64,000 bases of DNA, taken from positions 124,001 to 188,000 of the forward strand of contig CANLBM010000003.1 of assembly GCA_947488845.1 (NCBI GenBank). The letters are read 5' to 3'. The notes under the pieces were generated by a model that was not told the origin of the DNA, ran no database searches, and worked only from the letters and a program-made list of their open reading frames with translations. How positions within the stretch are numbered: the stretch's first letter is position 1; every line of letters starts with the position of its first letter. Position numbers and translations under genes: made by a program. Source of the DNA: an uncultured Sphingomonadaceae bacterium (lineage in GTDB: Bacteria; Pseudomonadota; Alphaproteobacteria; Sphingomonadales; Sphingomonadaceae). Shown here in pieces: positions 9,642 to 18,193 of this stretch.

Positions 9642-11495
9642 TCAGCTTTTGTCAGATTTCTCGCCGTTCTTTTCGCTGTCTTTGGCCGCGCGGTCAGCCT
9701 TGCGCTCTTCAGGCGTGTCGGCCGCGACATAGCTGATGACGACATCGCCTTCCTCGATCACCGGACGGGCATCTGTCGCAAAGAACAGAAGCCGCCGGTC
9801 AGGCTTGAGAACGGCTAGCGGTTCCTCGTCTTTTTCCAGATTTTTCCGATAATCCTCGGCGCTGAATTTCTCGGTAATATTGGTTTTGCTGAATCGCCAG
9901 CCCGCCACATCACGATCGAGCAAAGTGCCAAAATCCGCGCCCGATTCAAACAACAGCCGGCCATGTCCGACCCGGCTCTTGCTGTGGCTGTCATTGGCCA
10001 GCCTGCTGATCTGCTCATAGCCCATTTCCGGACCGAGATCTGCGGTGATCAACTGGTTCTGGCTGTCATTGTCGGTGGCGGCAATAAGATGCTGGAATTC
10101 ACCCATGTCGATATTGTCGTCATGCGCCTCCGCAAGCACATCTCCGTGATGGATCGTCAGCCCTTCGCTGTGCGCCCGTCGCAGGGCAAATTTGCTATCG
10201 TCCGTAATCAGAACATCGATATCGAGCGATTTCAGCATTTTACCCAGAGCAATCGACCAGCGATTGGCACCGGCAATCAATACGCCTTCGCCTTTTCCTT
10301 CGGAGATCCCCAGACGTTCGGCCACCCAGGAAGCGGAAAAGCCGTGCGCAAAAATTGTTGCTATGACCACGGCAAAACTGAGCGGTACAAGCGCCTCGGC
10401 TCCCGGCAGTCCGTAATCGACAAGACGGATCGCAAACAGCCCGGTGATCGCCACAGCAACAATACCGCGCGGGGCAATCCAGGCGATAAACAGGCGCTCG
10501 CGCCACGGTACCGAACTGAAAAACAAAGCCAGCAGCACCGAAAGCGGTCTTACAACGAACAGCAGCAATATCAGGAAAATGATAAACTGCGGCCGGAATT
10601 GTTGCACCGTCTCCCAGTCCAGCGTCGCGGAAAGAATGATGAACACGCCGGAAATCAGCAGCACTGCCAGATCTTCCTTGAACCGGTAGAGCGCCTGACT
10701 CGAATAGATTTGCCGGTTGGCCATCACGATGCCCATCACGGTCACCGTGATCAGTCCGGTTTCATGCTTGATCAGATCGGCGATGACAAAACCGGCGATC
10801 ACCGTAACCAGCAGAAAGGGAGCCTTCAGATATTCCGGAACCTTGCCCCGGGGAAATAGCCAGGTGACGGCAAAGCCCAGCCCTGCGCCGATCAGTCCGG
10901 CAATGAAGCTTGCGGCAAGCACATCCATGCTGATCACGGCGATATTGGCATCGGGGCCTTCGTAGGTGATATAGGCATAGATGCCGACGGCGAGCAGAGC
11001 GCCAATCGGATCGTTCACAATGCCTTCCCATTTCAGGATATTGCGAACCCGGGACGGGACCCGCAACGTCCGCAGCATCGGACCGATCACGGTCGGGCCA
11101 GTGACGATCATGATGCCGCCGAGCAACGCCGATATTTCCCAGGACAGGCCGGCCCCGTAATGCGCGGCCCCGGTGCCCAGCACCCAGGCAATCGGTCCGG
11201 CAATGAAAATCATTGCCGTTACCGCACCACCCGCCTGTCTCAATTCACGGAAGTTCAGGCTGAGCCCGCCTTCAAACAATATGACGGCAACCGCCAGCTT
11301 GATGATCGGTTCCTGCAGCGCGCCAAAATCGCGTTCGGGATCAATGATGCCCAGAACAGGTCCGGCCAGAATGCCGACAATCAGCATGAGGGCGATGGCG
11401 GGACGACCGGTCCGCCAGGCAATCCATTGCGCGCCGATGCCGAGGAGGCCGATCAGCGCGATCTTGACCATGAGAGAGTCAACTAGTTCCATCAT
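9642..11495 (-). CDS. Cation:proton antiporter (CPA1 type) with TrkA-N-like C-terminal domain
   Basis: A 617-residue inner-membrane protein. Residues about 1-400 contain some twelve hydrophobic segments and the CPA1 signatures ILFEGGLSL, IMIVTGPTVIGPMLR and EGIVNDPIGALLA (the ND acid pair typical of Na+/H+ exchangers). The C-terminal part, from about residue 400 (GEGVLIAGANRWSIALGKML..., DDSKFALRRAHSEGLTIHHGD), is a Rossmann-like RCK/TrkA-N domain that may gate transport in response to a nucleotide or ion. A highly charged Lys/Glu/Asp tail ends the protein. It lies 54 bases downstream of bioA on the same strand. Sodium versus potassium specificity cannot be read from the sequence. Confidence 0.9.
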   Translation of the reverse strand: MMELVDSLMVKIALIGLLGIGAQWIAWRTGRPAIALMLIVGILAGPVLGIIDPERDFGALQEPIIKLAVAVILFEGGLSLNFRELRQAGGAVTAMIFIAGPIAWVLGTGAAHYGAGLSWEISALLGGIMIVTGPTVIGPMLRTLRVPSRVRNILKWEGIVNDPIGALLAVGIYAYITYEGPDANIAVISMDVLAASFIAGLIGAGLGFAVTWLFPRGKVPEYLKAPFLLVTVIAGFVIADLIKHETGLITVTVMGIVMANRQIYSSQALYRFKEDLAVLLISGVFIILSATLDWETVQQFRPQFIIFLILLLFVVRPLSVLLALFFSSVPWRERLFIAWIAPRGIVAVAITGLFAIRLVDYGLPGAEALVPLSFAVVIATIFAHGFSASWVAERLGISEGKGEGVLIAGANRWSIALGKMLKSLDIDVLITDDSKFALRRAHSEGLTIHHGDVLAEAHDDNIDMGEFQHLIAATDNDSQNQLITADLGPEMGYEQISRLANDSHSKSRVGHGRLLFESGADFGTLLDRDVAGWRFSKTNITEKFSAEDYRKNLEKDEEPLAVLKPDRRLLFFATDARPVIEEGDVVISYVAADTPEERKADRAAKDSEKNGEKSDKS

Positions 11496-11549
11496 CTATC
11501 CTTGGCGGGTTTTTCGGTCTTATGCAAAAAACTTTCTGCCGCCTGTGGA

Positions 11550-12815
11550 TCAGCAATGACGGAAATGGTCAATGGCTTCCTCAATAACGGCGTAAACAGC
11601 ATCAAGTTCCACAGGGCTGATGCAATAAGGTGGCATGATGTAGATCGTATTGCCCAGCGGCCGAAGTAAAATCTTGTGATCCCGGAAAAACGCGAGCAAT
11701 TGCGGGCCGAGGCTGGACATATAGTCGCCGGCACCATCTTCGATTTCGAAAGCCAGAATGGTGCCGCACTGGCGCAATCCGCTGACGTTCGATTGCTGTT
11801 TCAGCCTTTCGGAAAAGGCGCGATGCGACGCGATGATCGCATCGATCCGCTGCTGGACCGGCTCGTCGCGCCAGATCGCCAGATTGGCATTGGCGGCCGC
11901 GCAGGCGATCGGATTGGCGGTAAAGCTGCTCGAGTGGAAAAACATCTGCGCGCGGTCTTGCGAATAATGCGCCTGGTAAATGGCGTCCGTGGCAGCGGTA
12001 ACCGCCAGCGGGATGACGCCGCCGGTCAGGCCTTTGGCCATGCACAATATATCCGGCTCGACGCCCGCCTGTTCGCAGGCAAAGACGGTGCCGGTGCGGC
12101 CCCATCCGGTCATCACTTCGTCGGCGATGAACAGGACATCATGTTTGCGGCAGATCGCAGCCATCTGCGCCAATAGTTCGGGGCTATAGACCTTCATCCC
12201 GCCCGCGCCGAGGATCAAAGGCTCGACGATCAGCGCCGCCGGCGGGCTTTCGCTGTCTGTACAAAAAACCTCCAACTGGTCGATCGTTGCCTGCTCAGCC
12301 CCGGCCTCCGGAAAGCCTATGGTGCCGACATCGAACAGCAGCGGCGCATAAGCCTGGTTGAACACGCCACGCGCGCCGACCGACATCGCGCCGATCGTAT
12401 CGCCATGATAGCTATGCTCCATCACCAGGATCTTCTGGCGCGTTTCCCCGCGATTATGCCAATAGCCGAGCGCCATTTTCAGCGCGACCTCGACCGCCGT
12501 CGAGCCGCTGTCGGAAAAGAAAATATGCTCCAGCGAGTCCGGCAGAAAATCGGCAAGACCTTCGGCCAGTTCCTGCGCCGGGCGATGCGTCCATCCGGCA
12601 AAGATCATCTGGTCCAGCGTGGCGCTCTGCTCCTGGATCGCGCTGACGATTTTCGGATGGCAATGGCCGTGCGTCTGCACCCACCAGCTCGATATCGCAT
12701 CGATGATTCTGGTTCCGTCTGCCTGATAGAGTGACGCGCCCTCGGCCCGCGCGATTTCCGGGATCGGTTCGCCAAGACCATGTTGGGTGAACGGGTGCCA
12801 GATATTGATGCTCAT
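11550..12815 (-). CDS. bioA: Adenosylmethionine-8-amino-7-oxononanoate aminotransferase
   Basis: PLP enzyme that converts KAPA to DAPA with SAM as amino donor, the third-last step of biotin synthesis. At 421 residues it shows IWHPFTQH at the start, SSWWVQTHGHCHPKI, SGSTAVEVALKMA, EHSYHGDTIGAMSVG, the PLP-binding IADEVMTGWGRTG, and the Schiff-base lysine in CMAKGLTGG. HSSSFTANPIACAAA and RPLGNTIYIMPPY also match BioA and not a generic class III aminotransferase. Its ATG overlaps the bioD stop by 4 bases. Confidence 0.97.
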   Translation of the reverse strand: MSINIWHPFTQHGLGEPIPEIARAEGASLYQADGTRIIDAISSWWVQTHGHCHPKIVSAIQEQSATLDQMIFAGWTHRPAQELAEGLADFLPDSLEHIFFSDSGSTAVEVALKMALGYWHNRGETRQKILVMEHSYHGDTIGAMSVGARGVFNQAYAPLLFDVGTIGFPEAGAEQATIDQLEVFCTDSESPPAALIVEPLILGAGGMKVYSPELLAQMAAICRKHDVLFIADEVMTGWGRTGTVFACEQAGVEPDILCMAKGLTGGVIPLAVTAATDAIYQAHYSQDRAQMFFHSSSFTANPIACAAANANLAIWRDEPVQQRIDAIIASHRAFSERLKQQSNVSGLRQCGTILAFEIEDGAGDYMSSLGPQLLAFFRDHKILLRPLGNTIYIMPPYCISPVELDAVYAVIEEAIDHFRHC

Positions 12816-13441
12816 GATGCAAAGTCTCCGATATCGAAATGCGCAGCAAAGGCGTCTCGCAAGGATTCCGGCGTGAGTTTATCGATGAATGGCAAGCGCC
12901 CGAGATGCGACACCGCGCCAATGCGGCAGATGGTTTGCTCGCTATCGACATTTTCGTCGCCGGTGAACGCAATGCCATGGATTGGCACGCTGCGGCTGCG
13001 CAAAGCCTCGATCGTCAAAAGGCTGTGGTTGATGGTTCCTAGGCTGGTCGAGGCGACAATGATCACCGGCTTCGCCCAATGGGCGAAGAGATCGGCGAAC
13101 AGCAGTTCCGGATTGACCGGCACCAGCGCGCCGCCTGCGCCCTCGATGACCAGCGGCCCGTCAACCTGCGGGATGCCGAGATCGTCCAGCTCTATGGTAA
13201 TTCCCTCCTGTGCCGCCGAAAAATGTGGCGAGGCCGGAATCGTGAGCCGGTAGCGTTCGGGCAATATCCGGGCGGGATCAACGCCGCCGATCCGGGCGAC
13301 TGTCTCGCTGTCGGTGCCGTCCGCGAGGCCCGCCTGGACCGGTTTCCAGTAGCTCGCGCCCAAGGCCGCCGTCAGCGCTGCGGCGAAGACGCTTTTGCCG
13401 ATATCGGTATCGGTACCGGTGATCACAAATTGCCGGCTCAT
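12812..13441 (-). CDS. bioD: Dethiobiotin synthetase
   Basis: ATP-dependent enzyme that closes the ureido ring of DAPA to dethiobiotin. The 209-residue protein starts with the P-loop FVITGTDTDIGKS and has YWKPVQAG (substrate and Mg binding), VIEGAGGALVPVNPE, and IVASTSLGTINHSLLTIEAL, all typical of BioD. The start codon overlaps the stop of bioF by 4 bases and the stop overlaps bioA by 4, so the three genes are tightly coupled. Confidence 0.97.
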   Translation of the reverse strand: MSRQFVITGTDTDIGKSVFAAALTAALGASYWKPVQAGLADGTDSETVARIGGVDPARILPERYRLTIPASPHFSAAQEGITIELDDLGIPQVDGPLVIEGAGGALVPVNPELLFADLFAHWAKPVIIVASTSLGTINHSLLTIEALRSRSVPIHGIAFTGDENVDSEQTICRIGAVSHLGRLPFIDKLTPESLRDAFAAHFDIGDFAS

Positions 13442-14580
13442 GCCGCGTCCGCCAATGCCAGCGCTTCGTGCAATGCGGCCGAGAGGTTCCGAATATCGTC
13501 CTGCGTCACGTTCAGGGTCAGCGAAATACGCAGACGGGCGGTTCCTGCCGGCACTGTCGGAGGACGAATGGCGCGGACATCAAATCCGTGGCCCTGCAGT
13601 CTTGCCGCCACATCTGCCGCCACCCGGTCTTCGCCCAGAATGATCGGGAAAATCTGGCTATCCTGATAATCGCCGAGGGACAGGCCGGAAAAACAATCCC
13701 GGGTAAGCGCAATGTGCCCGGCCAGACCAGCCTGCAGCGAAGGGTTGTCCGCGACATAAGCAATGGCGTGCTGGGCCAGATGCGCAGTCAGCGGGCTGGG
13801 AGCCGTGGAAAAGATGAAGGGCCGGGCACGGTTGATGAAAAATTCGCGGAGGATTTTCGGCATCGTCAATATCCCGCCCTCGCCGCCCAGCGCCTTGCCA
13901 CAAGTGCGCAATATGATGACATTTTCTTGCCTGCCAATGTCGCCGGACAGACCCCTCCCGCCCTCGCCGTAGACTCCGACCGCATGCGCCTCGTCGATCA
14001 CCAGCATGGCGTCATGCATGTCGGCAAGGCGCGCGAGATCGGCCAGCGGCGCCCGGTCGCCGTCCATGCTGTACAGACTCTCCGCTGCGATCCAGATGGT
14101 TCCCCTACCGCCGGATGTCCGCCAGTTCCGAATTTCCTGCTCGACAGCGCTGCAATCATTGTGCGGGAAGGCGGTGAACTCCGCGCGGCCCAGCTTCATG
14201 CCGTCATGGACGCTGGCGTGGATGAGCTCGTCATAGAGCAGCAGATCGCCAGTCTGCGGCAGGGTCGCGAAAAGGGCCGTGTTCGCGGCAAAGCCGGAAC
14301 CGAAGAACAGGCTCGATTCCGCGCCATAATGGCTGGCGGCGAAGGCTTCGAGCGCTTCATGCTCGGGATGATTGCCACCCAGCAGCCGCGACCCGCCCGA
14401 TCCGTGCGCGATGCCATCGGCGATCGCATTCTGCGCAACCTGCCTGAGATAGGGGCTGCGCGACAGGCCGAGATAATCGTTGGACGAGAAATCCTGGCCC
14501 GCCGGCACCGACAATCGCCGCTTGCGGCCTGCTGTTTCCAGCGCATCCAGTTGCGCGCGATAGGGTGCGAATCGATCCAT
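13438..14580 (-). CDS. bioF: 8-amino-7-oxononanoate synthase
   Basis: PLP enzyme condensing a pimeloyl thioester with L-alanine to KAPA. Read from ATG at 14580 (MDRFAPYRAQLDALE) it has 380 residues, the family length. It shows FSSNDYLGLSRSP, HGSGGSRLLGG, FGSGFAANTALFATL, DELIHASVHDGMKLG, ESLYSMDGDRAPL, VIDEAHAVGVYGEGGRG, and the PLP lysine in RTCGKALGGEGG. The frame stays open far upstream over pdeM, but those residues do not resemble BioF. It lies 17 bases after pdeM on the same strand and overlaps bioD. No bioB or bioC is present in the window. Confidence 0.96.
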   Translation of the reverse strand: MDRFAPYRAQLDALETAGRKRRLSVPAGQDFSSNDYLGLSRSPYLRQVAQNAIADGIAHGSGGSRLLGGNHPEHEALEAFAASHYGAESSLFFGSGFAANTALFATLPQTGDLLLYDELIHASVHDGMKLGRAEFTAFPHNDCSAVEQEIRNWRTSGGRGTIWIAAESLYSMDGDRAPLADLARLADMHDAMLVIDEAHAVGVYGEGGRGLSGDIGRQENVIILRTCGKALGGEGGILTMPKILREFFINRARPFIFSTAPSPLTAHLAQHAIAYVADNPSLQAGLAGHIALTRDCFSGLSLGDYQDSQIFPIILGEDRVAADVAARLQGHGFDVRAIRPPTVPAGTARLRISLTLNVTQDDIRNLSAALHEALALADAA

Positions 14581-14597
14581 GACCGCGCCGTTAGCAG

Positions 14598-15326
14598 TCA
14601 GCGGTCGGTGGTGGCCAGAGGCAATGCGAGCTGCGGTTGATCGATCCTTTCGATGCCGATGTCCCGAAACGGCAGCGGGAATCGCACCGGCTGCTGCTTG
14701 AGGCCGATAATTGCCTCGGCCGGACCACCCACGCAGGCCTCGATCACCGCATCCTGTGCCGCCATGCCGCCAGTCAGCGCACCGAAAGCGGGCATGATCA
14801 GATGATGGCGGCCTCTGACGAAGCAGCGCCGCGAAACATGGCGGCCGCGCACGGCGATGCGATATTTGGGGTGATAATGGCCCGATATCTCGGGCAATAG
14901 GCTGTCGGCGCTGGCCTCGTGGCGGAGCGCGAGCCCGTCGCCGGTCCATTCGTCAACCACCTGCCCGCCCCATGTGCCCGCTACATCGCGGTCGTGATTG
15001 CCGGTGATCCAGACCCACTCCAGCGCGCCGGTCATCGCCACCAGCCGCCTCGCCGCCTCCGGTTCGAGCCGCGCCTCGCCTTCGCCATCATGATAATTGT
15101 CGCCGAGGCAGAAAACCGTGGTCGCCCCGGTTTCGTCAACCAGACCGGCCAGTTCGGCCAGCGTTGCCTGGCTGTCATAAGGCGGCAGCATCTGCCCCTG
15201 ACGCGCATAAAAGCTCGCTTTCTCCAGATGGAGATCGGCCACCAGCAGCGCATTTCTGGCCGGCCAGTAGAGCGCCGCGGGCGCGACGATATTAAAGCGG
15301 TGATGGGCGAACAGAAGGGGAACCAT
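14598..15326 (-). CDS. pdeM: PdeM-type metallophosphoesterase (ligase-associated DNA repair endonuclease)
   Basis: A 242-residue calcineurin-like phosphoesterase with metal-binding motifs VADLHLEK, FCLGDNYHD, ITGNHDRD and ISGHYHPKYRI. The N-terminal ALYWPARNALLVADLHLEKASFYARQG pattern is that of PdeM, the endonuclease normally encoded next to an Lhr-like helicase, a LigD-like or ATP-dependent DNA ligase and an exonuclease in a DNA-damage operon. Here it heads the biotin operon (17 bases before bioF). The matching helicase is 5 kb away at 20284-22794, and ligase and exonuclease genes were not seen. Confidence 0.88.
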   Translation of the reverse strand: MVPLLFAHHRFNIVAPAALYWPARNALLVADLHLEKASFYARQGQMLPPYDSQATLAELAGLVDETGATTVFCLGDNYHDGEGEARLEPEAARRLVAMTGALEWVWITGNHDRDVAGTWGGQVVDEWTGDGLALRHEASADSLLPEISGHYHPKYRIAVRGRHVSRRCFVRGRHHLIMPAFGALTGGMAAQDAVIEACVGGPAEAIIGLKQQPVRFPLPFRDIGIERIDQPQLALPLATTDR

Positions 15327-15406
15327 GGCTCGCTATGCGATGAACATGCGGATGATGCAAGCCGCCGGGTTGGAATTTCCTGCCCGTGCGCCCTATATGC
15401 GCTCCC

Positions 15407-16345
15407 ATGACCGAATCTCCAACTCCTGTAAAAGTCGCCGCGCTCTATCATTTTGCCGTGGTCGACGATCCTGCTGCGCTGCGCATGCAGGTTCTCCCGC
15501 TCTGCGAAGACCATGGCCTGAAAGGCACGATATTGCTGGCCGGGGAGGGGATGAACGGCACTATTGCCGGTGCGCCCGACGCGATCGACGCGGTGATCGA
15601 CGGCTTGCGCTCGCTGCCCCGCTTTGCCGATCTCGAGGTCAAATATTCCGAGGCCAGCACGATGCCCTTCCTGCGGATGAAGGTTCGTCTGAAGAAGGAA
15701 ATCGTCTCGATGGGCGTCGAGGGCGTCGATGCCGCAACCGAAAAGGGCGCTTATGTCGAACCGGCCGACTGGAACGACCTGATCGCCGATCCCGACACGA
15801 TCGTGATCGACACGCGCAACGCCTATGAGGTGGCGATCGGCAGCTTTGACGGCGCGATCAACCCGAACACCGAAAGCTTCCGCGACTTTCCGGCCTGGTT
15901 CGACGATTTTTCGGAGAAATTGCGAAAGGATTCGCAGAAGGCTCCGAAGATCGCCATGTTCTGCACCGGCGGCATCCGCTGCGAAAAGGCGACCGCCTAT
16001 GTGAAGGCGCAGGGCTTTGATGATGTCCAGCATCTCAAGGGCGGGATCCTGAAATATCTCGAACATGTCCCCGAAACCGAAAGCCTGTGGCAGGGCGACT
16101 GTTTCCTGTTCGACCAGAGGGTCGCCGTCGGTCACGGATTGCGCGAAGCCGATTATGGCCAATGCTATGCCTGCCGGATGCCGCTCAACGCTGCTGACCG
16201 GGCATCACCGGACTATATTCCAGGCGAGGCCTGCCCGCATTGCATCGACCAGCGGAGCGACGAACAGCGCGCCCGCTACCGCGAACGCCAGCGTCAGGTC
16301 GAGAAAGCCGCCGCCGCGGGACGGCAGCATCTCGGGACCGAATGA
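15407..16345 (+). CDS. trhO: tRNA uridine(34) hydroxylase TrhO (rhodanese family)
   Basis: Oxygen-dependent hydroxylase that makes 5-hydroxyuridine at tRNA position 34. Read from the ATG at 15407 it has 312 residues. It carries the N-terminal acylphosphatase-like domain (GTILLAGEGMNGTIAG, FLRMKVRLKKEIV), the rhodanese domain with IDTRNAYEVAIGSFDGAINP, the active-site loop MFCTGGIRCEKA (Cys about 186), and the C-terminal Cys motif QCYACRMPL...CPHCID. A GTG 21 bases upstream is an alternative start. It is divergent from pdeM and its stop overlaps the next gene by 4 bases. Confidence 0.93.
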   Translation: MTESPTPVKVAALYHFAVVDDPAALRMQVLPLCEDHGLKGTILLAGEGMNGTIAGAPDAIDAVIDGLRSLPRFADLEVKYSEASTMPFLRMKVRLKKEIVSMGVEGVDAATEKGAYVEPADWNDLIADPDTIVIDTRNAYEVAIGSFDGAINPNTESFRDFPAWFDDFSEKLRKDSQKAPKIAMFCTGGIRCEKATAYVKAQGFDDVQHLKGGILKYLEHVPETESLWQGDCFLFDQRVAVGHGLREADYGQCYACRMPLNAADRASPDYIPGEACPHCIDQRSDEQRARYRERQRQVEKAAAAGRQHLGTE

Positions 16346-16992
16346 CCGACCTGCCGGTCCTCTACAGCTTCCGGCGCTGCCCCTATGCGATGCGCGCGCG
16401 CATGGCGCTGCTGGTCAGCGCCACTCCGGTCCGCCTGCGAGAAGTCGTGCTGCGCAACAAACCGGCAGAAATGATCGCCGCATCGCCCAAGGCCACGGTT
16501 CCGGTGCTGGTGCTGCCGGACGGACAGGTGATCGATGAAAGCTTGGCGATCATGCACTGGGCGCTCGACCGCAATGACCCGCAAGGCTGGCGGCAGGGCA
16601 GCGCGACCGAATCCGAACTGATCGCCGAGGCCGATGGCCCGTTCAAACAGGCGCTCGACCGCTATAAATATCCGACCCGCTATGAAAATGTCGACCCGCT
16701 CGACCATCGTGCTGCCGGACAGGCCTTTCTCGAAAAGCTGGATGGCCTGATCCAGGCATCCGGCCAGCTAATGGGCGCGAAGCCCACGCTGGCCGACCAC
16801 GCGATTTTCCCCTTCGTCCGCCAGTTCGCCAACAACGACCGTGAATGGTTCGACCAACTACCCTTGTCAGCACTGCAGAAATGGCTGGTCGACCATCTCG
16901 CCTCGCCGCTGTTTGCCACCACGATGCAAAAATATCCGCAATGGAAGAGCGGGGATAAGGAACCGCTGTTTGGTTCGCAAGGACCTGCGTAA
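16342..16992 (+). CDS. Glutathione S-transferase-like protein
   Basis: A 216-residue protein with an N-terminal thioredoxin fold: PVLYSFRRCPYAMRARMALL holds a glutaredoxin-like CPYA active site, and KATVPVLVLPDGQVIDESLAIMHW matches the cis-Pro and SNAIL-like GST positions. The C-terminal half is the all-alpha GST domain, including GAKPTLADHAIFPFVRQF. It is translationally coupled to trhO through an ATGA overlap, a pairing found in other proteobacteria. The substrate is unknown; glutathione-dependent redox work on tRNA-modification or oxidative damage would be speculation. Confidence 0.9.
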   Translation: MTDLPVLYSFRRCPYAMRARMALLVSATPVRLREVVLRNKPAEMIAASPKATVPVLVLPDGQVIDESLAIMHWALDRNDPQGWRQGSATESELIAEADGPFKQALDRYKYPTRYENVDPLDHRAAGQAFLEKLDGLIQASGQLMGAKPTLADHAIFPFVRQFANNDREWFDQLPLSALQKWLVDHLASPLFATTMQKYPQWKSGDKEPLFGSQGPA

Positions 16993-17080
16993 CACGGCTC
17001 CAAGAAAGGGTACGAGATTGGCGTGAATTCGGGCGAAGCCAAAATATTTTGGGAATAGTGGCGCAGGTCAGCGCTTTCCG

Positions 17081-17178
17081 GACTCGCACGAAGCCACGAA
17101 GACGCAAAGCACCACGAAACTGCAGCGGGATTGCGAGGTATCTTATAATCTTCATGGCTTAGTGTCTTCGTGCGAGTC
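17081..17178. repeat. Imperfect palindromic intergenic repeat (family C)
   Basis: A 98-base element between convergent genes, bounded by perfect 13-base inverted arms (GACTCGCACGAAG at 17081-17093 and CTTCGTGCGAGTC at 17166-17178). Pairing continues imperfectly inward (CACGAAGACGCAAAG on the left, the complement of CTTAGTGTCTTCGTG on the right). The CACGAAG phrase is repeated inside. It resembles the dispersed palindromic repeats of sphingomonads and could also end transcripts from both sides. Only one copy was seen in the window. Confidence 0.6.
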
Positions 17179-17247
17179 TATCCCGTGCCTGTGGCGGGAG
17201 CGGTTATGACGACAAGCGATCGGCGTGGGCGTAGAAAGGTGGCTCGA

Positions 17248-18057
17248 TCAGATCCCGACCCGAAGCTTCAGCCCGACTCTCGTATCCGGCGCGGCGTCCG
17301 ACAGGCCGACGGCGCCATCGACGCCGATCCGCACCGAGCGGGTGAGATTGGTGCCGAAGCCCATGTTGATGCTCTGGCTGTCGCCGATGCTGGAGGAAGC
17401 GGACTGTTGGTAGCTATAGGATGCGGTCAGCGCGCTGTTCTTGCCGAGCAGGAGATGGCTCCCCGCGGTTCCTGACAATGTGTTGCGCGTTTCGAAATTT
17501 TCGGGTTCTCCGATGATCGTATAGCCGGCGCCGACGAACGGCACGACCGCGCCCATTTTCCTCGAAAGCTGGCCGGAGACGCCATAGTCGACCTTGCCGG
17601 TCCCGAGACCTTTTTCCCGCGATGCGGTCGGGACTTTGACCGAGGCACCGATGCTGGCGTTCACGCCAGAGACCGGCAGCTGATAGGCGGCGCTGAGAGA
17701 CAGGTCGCCGATGCCCTCGCGCTTCACCTGACCGTTCTGGGTGCCGCTCGTACCGAGCAGAGGCGTGCCGAAAAGCCCACCCTGATTGACGATCACCTCT
17801 TGCGGAGCGGTCGAGGAAATATAGGGGAGCGAAGCGGACGTGCTGAACCGGCCCTTGGTCATTGCCACGCCGGTGGTGGCAAAGCTGGTTTCATAGTCCA
17901 GCCCTTCGCCGACATCGCCTTCGAGATGGTCAACGCCGGTGAAGAGTTGGAACCGCATTTCGTCTTTCGGGCTGACATTCTGTGGTTCGCTACTATCCTG
18001 CGCAAGGGCAGGGCTGGCGGCGGCGAGGATTATCGGCAAGGTCAGAAAAATACGCAT
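17248..18057 (-). CDS. Outer-membrane beta-barrel protein, transporter-like
   Basis: A 269-residue exported protein: signal peptide ending ALAQ (about residue 20), then a run of amphipathic strands. Segments such as MRFQLFTGVDHLEGDVGEGL, GIGDLSLSAAYQLPV, NASIGASVKVPT, KVDYGVSGQLSRKMGAVVPFVGAGY and a regular C-terminal strand (VGLKLRVGI) look like the MetA-pathway (phenol-degradation) outer-membrane family, often annotated simply as transporter. The barrel prediction is solid; the family name is a by-eye guess and the ligand is unknown. It appears monocistronic. Confidence 0.65.
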   Translation of the reverse strand: MRIFLTLPIILAAASPALAQDSSEPQNVSPKDEMRFQLFTGVDHLEGDVGEGLDYETSFATTGVAMTKGRFSTSASLPYISSTAPQEVIVNQGGLFGTPLLGTSGTQNGQVKREGIGDLSLSAAYQLPVSGVNASIGASVKVPTASREKGLGTGKVDYGVSGQLSRKMGAVVPFVGAGYTIIGEPENFETRNTLSGTAGSHLLLGKNSALTASYSYQQSASSSIGDSQSINMGFGTNLTRSVRIGVDGAVGLSDAAPDTRVGLKLRVGI

Positions 18058-18193
18058 ATGGGTTCGCTCCTGAAAGAACAGGCAATGCGCCCCGGCGGCG
18101 CATGCCTGTCTGTGTGAGGAGGGAACGAAACCGGGGGCCGGTTTAATCCATATTTTTTAGAAAAGCTGTGATTGACCAGATAAGCTGGTCAAA

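Noticed and set aside
14581..14949. Upstream extension of the bioF frame over pdeM
   Set aside because: BioF homology begins at MDRFAPY, and the extension overlaps pdeM with Arg/Pro-rich residues.
15032..16162. 376-codon minus-strand frame over trhO and pdeM
   Set aside because: Opposite strand of trhO, then out of register with pdeM; no family match.
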